This document shows, piece after piece, positions 54,038-61,726 of a DNA stretch of 64,000 nt (positions within the stretch are counted from its first letter, which is position 1; each line of letters begins with the position of its first letter). The notes beneath the pieces were generated by a model, which was not told the DNA's origin, made no database searches, and saw only the letters and a program-made list of their open reading frames with translations. The stretch lies in NCBI RefSeq assembly GCF_009912395.1, contig NZ_WNDO01000005.1, positions 124,001 to 188,000 of the forward strand, written 5' to 3'. The translations under genes and the position numbers were made by a program. This stretch comes from Luteibacter sp. (lineage in GTDB: Bacteria; Pseudomonadota; Gammaproteobacteria; Xanthomonadales; Rhodanobacteraceae).

Positions 54038-55482
54038 CAGATCGCCGACCCGACAATGACCGCGGCTATGACACCCAGGATGCGGCTAGTCTTGTCCATG
54101 ACAGCGAACACGACGGGATCGTCGTGCATGACACCTCGGTGCGCTATGGCCCAGGTCCGGCTTATCCAGTAAAGCAGTAACGGACAAAGCATCCACAGGT
54201 AATGGGGATGCCGATAGAGCGAGAGGCTCGCTGTGCTCTCAACGTAAAGCGCGAGCACAAGCACCGCCATGTAGCCACTGGCGCTTCCCATGGACTGGAT
54301 GAGAGGGATATCGTCCACATCGTATCCGCGTCCACTGGCCTGGACCTTGCCGGCGGACTGGAGGGTCAGAAGTTCGACATAGCGCTTCACCATCGCGAGG
54401 CTCAGGAATATGAACATCGAGAAGGCAAGCAGCCAGAACGACGGTTTGGAATGAATGGCGGCGGTTCCGGCCAGTATCCGCGTGGTGTAGAGACCTGCCA
54501 GCACTACCACGTCGAGCATCATGATGCGTTTCAAACGTACGGAGTATGCCGTGGTCAGTACGTAATACCCGGCGAGCACGGCGATAAAATGATAGGGGAG
54601 CAGGGTAGACAGGGCGAAGGCTGTCACCAAGAGCAGGACGGCCACCGCGGGACCTGCCGCTAGCGGCAGGTTACCCGCTGCGAAGGGACGGTGACGTTTG
54701 CGGTGATGCTGTCGATCGGCGGCAAGATCGAGTAGATCGTTGGTGAGGTACACGCTGGACGCGCAGAGTCCGAACGTAAGGAATGCAAGTACGGAAGCGG
54801 AGAGGGCTTCTACATCGAATACACGATGGGAGGCCAGCAGGGGCAGGAACACGAGTACGTTCTTGATCCACTGGTGTATGCGAAGCGCCTTGGCCCAGGC
54901 ACGGGGGCCTCCACGTCGGATGACAAAACGTCTTTCGACGGCGCTCACTTTGGCGGCTGCCGTGGACAAGGCATGGCCGTGCTCCACCACGAGCGCTGCA
55001 TGCGCGTGTTGCCACACCATCAGGTCGACCGGTGCATTGCCGACGTAGTCGAACCCCTTCTCGCCGAAACGTTCCGTCAGGATGCGTGCTTTATTCGCGC
55101 CCGCGAGATTCAGTTGACCGTCACTGGCTAGGACCTCGTCGAAGACGCCGACGTGGGTGGCCACCGGGGCTGCGAGCATCGCATCGGAGGCGGTACACAG
55201 GACGATGCGGCGATAGCCGCGCTGCTCCCGCAACCAGTCGATAATTTCGTGGTTATAGGGCAGCGCGGCAGGATTCAGCTCGACGCGAAGGGCGATTTGT
55301 TGCTTGAGGTAGGCTTTGCCGCGGAGCAACCAGACAAGCATCAGGAAAAATGCAAAAGGCTGACGCGCCAGCAGCATCAACGCGGATTCCACTAGTAAGT
55401 CCGAACGGATCAGCGTTCCGTCAAGATCCACGCAGAGTGGGATTCCTTCTGCTTTTGTGTTGTCCATCGCGACGTACACCAT
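54037..55482 (-). CDS. HAD phosphatase-UbiA fusion, polyprenyl-phosphate phosphoribosyltransferase-like
   Basis: 481 residues (an ATG five codons later is an alternative; neither start has a good ribosome site). Residues 15-185 form a HAD domain with the nucleophile motif VDLDGTLIRSD, VLCTASDAML and DYVGNAPVDLMVW. Residues 195-481 form a UbiA domain: LRIHQWIKN, the first Asp motif NDLLDLAADRQHHRKRHRP, the second YSVRLKRIMMLDVVVLAG, and about eight helices. These fit the Rv3806c type, which moves phosphoribose from PRPP to decaprenyl phosphate. The fused HAD could then remove the 5-phosphate, combining two steps in one protein. It is the first gene of the reverse arm. Confidence 0.83.
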   Translation of the reverse strand: MVYVAMDNTKAEGIPLCVDLDGTLIRSDLLVESALMLLARQPFAFFLMLVWLLRGKAYLKQQIALRVELNPAALPYNHEIIDWLREQRGYRRIVLCTASDAMLAAPVATHVGVFDEVLASDGQLNLAGANKARILTERFGEKGFDYVGNAPVDLMVWQHAHAALVVEHGHALSTAAAKVSAVERRFVIRRGGPRAWAKALRIHQWIKNVLVFLPLLASHRVFDVEALSASVLAFLTFGLCASSVYLTNDLLDLAADRQHHRKRHRPFAAGNLPLAAGPAVAVLLLVTAFALSTLLPYHFIAVLAGYYVLTTAYSVRLKRIMMLDVVVLAGLYTTRILAGTAAIHSKPSFWLLAFSMFIFLSLAMVKRYVELLTLQSAGKVQASGRGYDVDDIPLIQSMGSASGYMAVLVLALYVESTASLSLYRHPHYLWMLCPLLLYWISRTWAIAHRGVMHDDPVVFAVMDKTSRILGVIAAVIVGSAI

Positions 55483-55533
55483 GAAATATTCGCACCTATA
55501 CGTCGCGACGCTTGCCGCACGTTCCCCTGATGA

Positions 55534-55559
55534 AGGCCAGCCGCCTGCGCGGCTGGCCT
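55534..55559 (-). terminator. Hairpin between etfA and the reverse arm
   Basis: AGGCCAGCCGC and GCGGCTGGCCT enclose a four-base loop, seven bases beyond the etfA stop. The T tail on the minus strand is poor, so some readthrough into the island is possible. Confidence 0.6.
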
Positions 55560-55565
55560 GTCTTG

Positions 55566-56507
55566 TCAGCCGATGGCAGCTTCCAGTTCAGGCAGGATCT
55601 TGAACAGGTTGCCCACCAGGCCAATATCCGCGATTTCGAAAATAGGCGCTTCGCCGTCCTTGTTGATGGCAACGATCGTGCCGGCGTCCTTTATGCCGGT
55701 GAGGTGCTGGATGGCGCCCGAGATGCCCACGGCGACGTAGAGTTCAGGGGCGATGATCTTGCCGGTCTGTCCGACCTGTAGTTCGTTGGGGACATACCCG
55801 GCATCGACCGCCGCACGGGATGCTCCTACGGCAGCGCCGATCTTGTCGGCGAACTTGTAGATCACCTCGAAGTTTTCCTTCGAACCAACCCCTCGGCCAC
55901 CGGACACGACCTTGGGCGCACCCTGCAGGTCCGGGCGATCGCTCTTGCCCTGCTGCAACCCGACGAAACGGGTGTGGGTGGGCAACGCGGCATCGACGAC
56001 CACCGGTTCGATGGTAGCGGAGCCGTTGGCAGCCGCGGCCGGCCAGGAGGCCGTGCGGATCGTGGCAACGACGATGGAGGCCGTGTCGACCTCGACAGTG
56101 ACGATGGCGTTGCCGGCGTAGATCGGGCGCTTGAAGCTATGCGGGCCTTCCACGGTCATCACGTCGCTGACCTGGGACACGCCGAGCAACGCGGCGACGC
56201 GAGGGGCGAGGTCCTTGCCAAAGGTGGTCGAGGGAGCGAAGACATGGCTATAGCCTGCCGCCACCTTGGCGATCTGTGGGGCGAAAACCGCAGCGAGCGC
56301 ATGGGTGTTCTCGGGGCGAGCCACGGTAAGTACCTTGCTGACGCCATCGATCTTCGCGGCATCGGCGGCGATCGCATCAGGGGCATCACTCAGCACGAGG
56401 ATGTCGATGGCTTCCGGGTTGACGGCGGCGGCGGCGCTGACGGCGCGGTGGGTGGCGCCGTTGAGCTTGCCGTCGAGGTGTTCGGCGATAACGAGGATCT
56501 TGGTCAT
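55566..56507 (-). CDS. etfA: Electron transfer flavoprotein alpha subunit
   Basis: 313 residues. It binds FAD and passes electrons from acyl-CoA dehydrogenases to ETF-ubiquinone oxidoreductase. Seen: [40 protein letters not shown] and the C-terminal FAD site [35 protein letters not shown] and [20 protein letters not shown]. The ATG at 56507 follows etfB closely. In Xanthomonas etfA marks one end of the LPS locus, as here. Confidence 0.96.
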   Translation of the reverse strand: MTKILVIAEHLDGKLNGATHRAVSAAAAVNPEAIDILVLSDAPDAIAADAAKIDGVSKVLTVARPENTHALAAVFAPQIAKVAAGYSHVFAPSTTFGKDLAPRVAALLGVSQVSDVMTVEGPHSFKRPIYAGNAIVTVEVDTASIVVATIRTASWPAAAANGSATIEPVVVDAALPTHTRFVGLQQGKSDRPDLQGAPKVVSGGRGVGSKENFEVIYKFADKIGAAVGASRAAVDAGYVPNELQVGQTGKIIAPELYVAVGISGAIQHLTGIKDAGTIVAINKDGEAPIFEIADIGLVGNLFKILPELEAAIG

Positions 56508-56529
56508 GTCGAGTCTCCGTGCGCCTGCT

Positions 56530-57276
56530 TTACAGCAGACCCTTTTGCTTGAGGACCGCGACCAGTTCTGCGGCATCCTTCACCATCACGCCCTTGCTGC
56601 GCTTGGCCGGAGCGGCATAGTGCGTGGTCTTGAGGTGGTCTGCGGCATCGACGCCTAGCGAACCGAGTTCGATGATGTCGATCGGCTTAGACTTGGCCTT
56701 CATGATGTCGGGAAGCTTGATGAATCGGGGTTCGTTGAGGCGAAGGTCGGTGGTGATCACGGCGGGGAGTTCGGCCTCGATCGTCTCCAGGCCGGCGTCG
56801 ACCTCGCGGGTGACCGTCGCCTTGCCGTCCGAGATCTCTACCTTGCTGGCGAAAGTGGCCTGCGGACGATCCCAGAGCGCGGCGAGCATCTGCCCGGTCT
56901 GGTTTGCATCGTCATCGATGGCCTGCTTGCCCACGATGACCAGGCCGGGCTGTTCCTTTTCCACGAGCTTCAGCAGGGTGCGGGCGGCGGTCAGGGGGGA
57001 GACGGCGTCGGTGGTCTGGACATGGATGGCGCGGTTTGCACCCATCGCCAGGCCATTGCGCAGATGAGCGGTGAGGTCGGCGGGGCCGATGCCCACGACG
57101 ATCACTTCCTCTGCGATGCCCTTCTCACGCAGGCGCAAGGCCTCTTCGAGGGCGATATCGTCGAACGGGTTGGCGGAAAGCTTCACGCCGTCGGTCACGA
57201 CGCCCGTACCGTCCGGTTTGACCTGAATGCGGACGTTGTAGTCCACCACACGCTTGTAACCAACCAGAATCTTCAT
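56530..57276 (-). CDS. etfB: Electron transfer flavoprotein beta subunit
   Basis: 248 residues. Seen: ILVGYKRVVDYNVRIQVKPD, NPFDDIALEEALRLRE, VVGIGPADLTAHLRNGLAMG and the AMP-site loop GKQAIDDDANQTGQMLAALW, then LPAVITTDLRLNEPRFIKLP. The ATG at 57276 has AGGGA upstream. It precedes etfA by 22 bases in the same operon. Confidence 0.96.
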   Translation of the reverse strand: MKILVGYKRVVDYNVRIQVKPDGTGVVTDGVKLSANPFDDIALEEALRLREKGIAEEVIVVGIGPADLTAHLRNGLAMGANRAIHVQTTDAVSPLTAARTLLKLVEKEQPGLVIVGKQAIDDDANQTGQMLAALWDRPQATFASKVEISDGKATVTREVDAGLETIEAELPAVITTDLRLNEPRFIKLPDIMKAKSKPIDIIELGSLGVDAADHLKTTHYAAPAKRSKGVMVKDAAELVAVLKQKGLL

Positions 57277-57340
57277 TCGGCTATTCCCTGATGGAAGAGT
57301 GTTCCCGCCCGGGGCCAGATCCGGGAGGCATACCACTTCG

Positions 57341-57346
57341 ATTGTA
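57341..57346 (-). promoter_or_regulatory. Candidate -10 box for etfB-etfA
   Basis: TACAAT on the minus strand, 65 bases upstream of the etfB start, in the 168-base gap behind the double glycosyltransferase gene. TTGTCG stands 20 bases further up, longer than an ideal spacer. Confidence 0.35.
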
Positions 57347-57444
57347 GCTCCCGACATGGCAAATGGCGACAAAACGGCTAGTTGCGCGGGTACTTGACGG
57401 GTGAAGGGTGCCGCCGCGGTGGTCGTATCGAGGCTTTCCGCAGC

Positions 57445-60234
57445 CTAGGGTGAGACCACTTGGCTCGGTTGCTCCTGGATGACGCCTCGTTGTCGCAGGA
57501 TATCGGTGGCTAGCGCCTGGGCGCTGGTGGCCCACTCCGGCCATGGAGGAAGGGTCCCGGAGGGCGGCGGCGATGTCAGCCAGCCTTTCAGGAACGTGGC
57601 CAGTTGCCGTGGGGTATCGGCGTCGAAGTAAGCGGGGTAGGCGTCGGCCACCTCACGAAAAACCGGCAAATCCCGTGCTATCACCGGCTTGCCGCGCTGA
57701 GCGGCTTCGATGAGGGGAAGCCCGAAGCCCTCGCCCCACGACGCTGCCAACAGCGCGGTGCTGGCGGTATAAATGGTGTCGAGCATGGCATCGTCGCATT
57801 CGTCCAGCCAGAAAAGGCGGCCGCCACGGGCGGTATGTCGATCAAGACGCTCTATCAGGTCGTTCACGAGCCATCCGCGCTTGCCGACGATGACAAGGTT
57901 GGCGTCCACACCTTCCGCCCATAATATTTCCATGGCCGAAAGCGCCTGGGCATGTCCTTTCCGGGGTTCGAGCGTTCCCACCATGAGAAAGCTGGGACGG
58001 GCGCGAAGGGCGTCAGCGACGTACGGCGGAATCGTGGTTTTCTTCATCGTGCGCATCGGCGTGACGCCGAGCGGAAAGATGGTGACCCGAGGGCGGCTTG
58101 CGTCATGCCGGGCAGCAAGCCAGTGCTCCAGATCCAGCGCCGTGCTGCGGGAGTTGCAATGCAGTACATCGGCTAGATCGGCCGCGTTGGCGAGCCATTC
58201 GACAAACGACGTCCGTGTATGTGGATGGAAAGCGTCCGGCAGCGTGATCGGCAACAGATCGTGCACGATGAAGTGCATGTCGACCCCGGCGCGACGCCAG
58301 GTGCGTAGCAGGGGGGCGCTGGCTGGAAGGCTGTTGATCGCCCAATCCAGGCCGACGAACGTTTCGTTTCCGGTGACCGCCACGATGTCATCCGGGAGAT
58401 CGGCGGGTGTGGGCACGCCGAGCAGCGCGCAAGCATAGGCATGCGCGTGATGATAGCGGCCGTCCCTGAAAACCACTGGCTCGATCCTTACGTGTTCAGG
58501 GGGACGGGCCAGCCAGTTCTCCAGTATGCAGCGCGCCACGCGCTGGATCCCCGTACCGAAATCGGCTTCTGCGATCTGGGTGACATCGACAAGCCAGCGG
58601 CGTGCAGTCGCCGGACGCAGGCGATCGAGAGCGTCAGCGATGCGAGCCAGGTCATCGTCGCCCAGGTGAGGCGCCTCGTTCGTGGCAATGGCGTCTTCCA
58701 CGAGACGCTGGCGGATCAGCGGATGGGTTGCGACCGAGGTCCAGTCGATGGTGTCGGTCGGGGCGACCACGATCGGCCCAAGCCCGGCCAGCAGCACTCG
58801 CCAGTCGTCCATGTCGGGAGGGCGGACAAGCCCTGCATAACCGTGAACGCGGTAGCGGTCGGCGGGAGGAAGGGCGTCCGCCGTGGGATAGGGGCCGCTC
58901 CAATGGATAGGCCCCGGCCAGCGTCGGACCTCGGGGAGTCGGTGGCTGACGTTCAATGCGTCGAGGGCGTGGATCGGTGCGATGTGCGTGAGGGGCGTCT
59001 GGTCGATTCGTTCGCGAGGTCGCCGTCCCGCCATGGCATGCTCGATCGCGACCAAGGCCCGCTCGGCAACGTTGTCCCATGTGAACATCGCAGCGCGTCG
59101 CAGTCCGGCTTCCCGCATATCGTGTTGGCGTTCGGTGGACGTGAGCACGTCGAGCATGGCCTTCGTGATGGCCTGCGCACTTGAGCCGTCGAAGAGCGCC
59201 GACGCGTCGCCGATCACCTCTGGGAGGCTCGTGGCGTTGTTCGCGATAGTGGGAGCACCACAGGCCATGGCTTCGAGCGGAGGAAGACCGAAACCCTCCC
59301 GCTGCGAAGGAAAGACGAACAGGTCGCAGTGCTGGTAAAGCAGGACGAGTTCATCATCGCTCACGAAATCGGTAAGGATGACCTCGTGAGCGTGAAGTCC
59401 CGTCCGTTCCATGTGGGCTGCGAAGCGTTGGCGTGTGCCTTCGTCGAGTCGTCCGACGATAACGAGTTGGTGGCTATCGCGGACATCCCTGGGCAGTTCG
59501 GCAAATGCCGGAAACAGCACGTCGACGTTCTTGCGTTGATCGAACCCGCCGTTGTAGAGAACGAACGCTCCCCGAATGCCGAAACGCTCCCGTAGCGCTG
59601 TTTGCGCGGATCCGTCGGGTGGGGCGGGGCGAAAACGGGCATCCACACCGGCGCCGATGGCGACAACCCGCTCCGCGGGCACGCCGAGGCGCTCGATGGC
59701 ATCCTGTCTCACCCATTCGGAAATCGCGAGCAGCAGGTCGCAGCGCTTCAGCGAGGCTATGCGCCTGAAGTACCAGTCCCGCATCCTCGAACGCCCCATT
59801 TCTTCAGGCGCATGCAGGGGGATAAGGTCATAGAGCGTGGCGACACAGAGTGGGGAGATCATTCCGCTCGGCGCGAGGGCATCGTCGGTGAATCCTTCCA
59901 CGACGCTACTTTGCCACGCCACGTCGGCCCCACTGGTATCGAGCGCGTGGGACATCAGCCGTTCAGCGGCATCGCGACGCCATGCGTTGTCGGGGTTGCT
60001 CGATGACGTCTGCCGTATCGGCCCGTAGGTCGACCAACTGGGCTTGCCGGTGCCGGACGGCCACATCTCGATACTTTCGTCGATACCGTCGAGCGCCGCG
60101 TTGAACATGAATTGGACGTGGTGACGTGCGCTCGCCATGGTGAGGAAAGCGGACGTCACTTGCCGCGTATAGCGGCCGATCCCTCGATGACGGCTGTCCG
60201 TCTGAACGCCCTGCATGTCGACGACGATCTTCAC
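57445..60234 (-). CDS. Double-domain GT4 glycosyltransferase, paralogue of the island enzyme
   Basis: 929 residues with two GT-B units. Unit 1 (about 1-405) opens IVVDMQGVQTDSRHRGIGRY and has YNGGFDQRKNV and EGFGLPPLEAMACG near residue 312. Unit 2 (about 545-915) opens WLVDVTQIAEADFGTGIQR and has MVGTLEPRKGH and EGFGLPLIEAAQRG near 832. The middle is about 140 residues, shorter than in the protein at 27636, and the extra C-terminal beta region of that protein is missing. Its ATG overlaps the stop of the 78-residue gene by four bases. It sits between the ETF-ubiquinone oxidoreductase and etfB genes, outside the usual island border. Confidence 0.88.
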   Translation of the reverse strand: MKIVVDMQGVQTDSRHRGIGRYTRQVTSAFLTMASARHHVQFMFNAALDGIDESIEMWPSGTGKPSWSTYGPIRQTSSSNPDNAWRRDAAERLMSHALDTSGADVAWQSSVVEGFTDDALAPSGMISPLCVATLYDLIPLHAPEEMGRSRMRDWYFRRIASLKRCDLLLAISEWVRQDAIERLGVPAERVVAIGAGVDARFRPAPPDGSAQTALRERFGIRGAFVLYNGGFDQRKNVDVLFPAFAELPRDVRDSHQLVIVGRLDEGTRQRFAAHMERTGLHAHEVILTDFVSDDELVLLYQHCDLFVFPSQREGFGLPPLEAMACGAPTIANNATSLPEVIGDASALFDGSSAQAITKAMLDVLTSTERQHDMREAGLRRAAMFTWDNVAERALVAIEHAMAGRRPRERIDQTPLTHIAPIHALDALNVSHRLPEVRRWPGPIHWSGPYPTADALPPADRYRVHGYAGLVRPPDMDDWRVLLAGLGPIVVAPTDTIDWTSVATHPLIRQRLVEDAIATNEAPHLGDDDLARIADALDRLRPATARRWLVDVTQIAEADFGTGIQRVARCILENWLARPPEHVRIEPVVFRDGRYHHAHAYACALLGVPTPADLPDDIVAVTGNETFVGLDWAINSLPASAPLLRTWRRAGVDMHFIVHDLLPITLPDAFHPHTRTSFVEWLANAADLADVLHCNSRSTALDLEHWLAARHDASRPRVTIFPLGVTPMRTMKKTTIPPYVADALRARPSFLMVGTLEPRKGHAQALSAMEILWAEGVDANLVIVGKRGWLVNDLIERLDRHTARGGRLFWLDECDDAMLDTIYTASTALLAASWGEGFGLPLIEAAQRGKPVIARDLPVFREVADAYPAYFDADTPRQLATFLKGWLTSPPPSGTLPPWPEWATSAQALATDILRQRGVIQEQPSQVVSP

Positions 60235-60467
60235 TGCGGGTTTCCCATTCGCATGCGATCAAAACTGCGGCGGCTGCTTTCGGACATCTGGCTGGCATCC
60301 ACATCAAGCCGGGCCTCGGGATGGGAGACGCGGTGCGCCGCGGTGCGAAGAGCCGCGTCGAGTGCGGGAATTCGATAAACGGTATCGACCAGCCAGCGCT
60401 TCATACGCGGGTGCTTCGTCAGTAGACGAAGGGCAGCGCGAAGAGGCAAGCGAAGCAGCCCGGTCAT
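60231..60467 (-). CDS. Small conserved-looking protein (78 residues), unknown
   Basis: 78 residues from the ATG at 60467. Basic and helical: LRLPLRAALRLLTKHPRMKR, PALDAALRTAAHRVSHPEAR, then a polar tail. It has no signal peptide or clear membrane segment. Both ends overlap neighbouring genes by four bases (ATGA), which strongly suggests it is translated. The pattern of spaced basic residues with Pro and His-Pro resembles the tail of the FkbM protein (PVVRSAARVLVHPDSRIGRR), so it may be a detached tail module that docks a glycosyltransferase at the membrane. That role is a guess. Confidence 0.6.
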   Translation of the reverse strand: MTGLLRLPLRAALRLLTKHPRMKRWLVDTVYRIPALDAALRTAAHRVSHPEARLDVDASQMSESSRRSFDRMRMGNPQ

Positions 60468-61726
60468 TCGAAAGGGTGCTCCATGGCACGGGAAAGGGCG
60501 ACGCCGGCCCGTTCGACGGAGAAGTGTTGCCGAACGTTTTCGAGTCCGGCCTCGGAAAGCGCCATCCACAGACTCTCATCGCGATGCAGTCGCAGGATGG
60601 CATCCGCCATGGCGGATGGGGTATTTGCGACGAGGGCTTCCTTGCCGTCGTTCAGATGCATGCCTTCGGCAGCGATTTCGGTGAGTACGACGGGAAGCCC
60701 GTGGCTCATGGCTTGGTTCACCTTGCCTTTTACACCCGCACCAAATCGAAGCGGGGCCACCGACACCAGCGAGGAGGCGAGTAGCGGGCGCAGGTCCGCC
60801 ACACGTCCGTGGACGATCACGCCGGGGTGCTCGATGGAACGACGGGACTCTTCATCGATATCTCCCGCCACGTGCAGGATGATCGACGGGTCTTTTTCGC
60901 GAAGGAGCGGCAACACGTCGGCGATGAACCAGCGAACCGCGTCTCCGTTAGGCGGATGGCCGAAACCTCCGACGAAAAGAAGGCCTGAACGCCCGTGATA
61001 TCCCTGGTCCCGGCCATGTGCCTCATGGATGTTGCTGACCACTTCCACGTGTGCTGTCGGCGCCTCTCGCTCAAGGATCAGGCGCTCGTCGTCGCTCACC
61101 ACAAGGGTGATGTCGCAGGCTTCCACCATGGCGAGTTCCCGGCGCCGGGACCGGTTCGCTTGCCGCAGCAGGGCTTGCGCGCCAGTGATCTCCGCGGCGC
61201 GTCGCTCGCGTATGAAATGGAGATCGACGGTATCGAAGATGATTCGTGCCGCAGGTGCCCTGTGCCGGACGATATCCAGGTATTGATCCGCCACCGGAAG
61301 ACGACACAGCATGACAGCATTAATCGCATTACCTTGCTGAGCCAGCCAACGCAAGGGGGACTCCCGCACGAGTCGTACGCCCAACTCGGCCAGGCGCGTT
61401 TCGGCGGAGGGCGTGGCATGACCGTCGTCGGCAATGAAATCGATCCGCCACCCCGAGCCGTTGAGCAGTCGGAGCATCTGGATCAGCCGCATGGAACCTG
61501 AGTCGCGAGTGGCGTCGGGGGGCAGGCTATCGATCACCAGCGCCCGCCGAGGGGCGAAGCCCTCGGCGGGAGGGCGTAGCACCGCGGTTCGCGAGGTTGT
61601 CTCGTCGAAGGCATCCTTCGATCGACGGATATGGCGGAGCGTTCCGGTCCAGCCTCGCAGGGCGATACTGGACGCCAGGCGCCGAAACAACAGATGGATA
61701 CGGCGTAGCCTCCAGCGAAGTTCCAT
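60464..61726 (-). CDS. GT4-like glycosyltransferase
   Basis: 420 residues. The N-terminal 60 residues are basic. A GT-B fold is indicated by ALVIDSLPPDATRDSGSMRL, IIFDTVDLHFIRERRAAEI, VVSDDERLIL, the hinge LLFVGGFGHPPNGDAVRWF and the donor-site region PLRFGAGVKGKVNQAMSHGL with an acidic residue after VVLTE. No signal peptide, so cytoplasmic. Its ATG shares one base with the ETF-ubiquinone oxidoreductase stop (TGATG) and it has no own ribosome site, so it depends on that gene's translation. Donor and acceptor unknown. Confidence 0.83.
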   Translation of the reverse strand: MELRWRLRRIHLLFRRLASSIALRGWTGTLRHIRRSKDAFDETTSRTAVLRPPAEGFAPRRALVIDSLPPDATRDSGSMRLIQMLRLLNGSGWRIDFIADDGHATPSAETRLAELGVRLVRESPLRWLAQQGNAINAVMLCRLPVADQYLDIVRHRAPAARIIFDTVDLHFIRERRAAEITGAQALLRQANRSRRRELAMVEACDITLVVSDDERLILEREAPTAHVEVVSNIHEAHGRDQGYHGRSGLLFVGGFGHPPNGDAVRWFIADVLPLLREKDPSIILHVAGDIDEESRRSIEHPGVIVHGRVADLRPLLASSLVSVAPLRFGAGVKGKVNQAMSHGLPVVLTEIAAEGMHLNDGKEALVANTPSAMADAILRLHRDESLWMALSEAGLENVRQHFSVERAGVALSRAMEHPFE

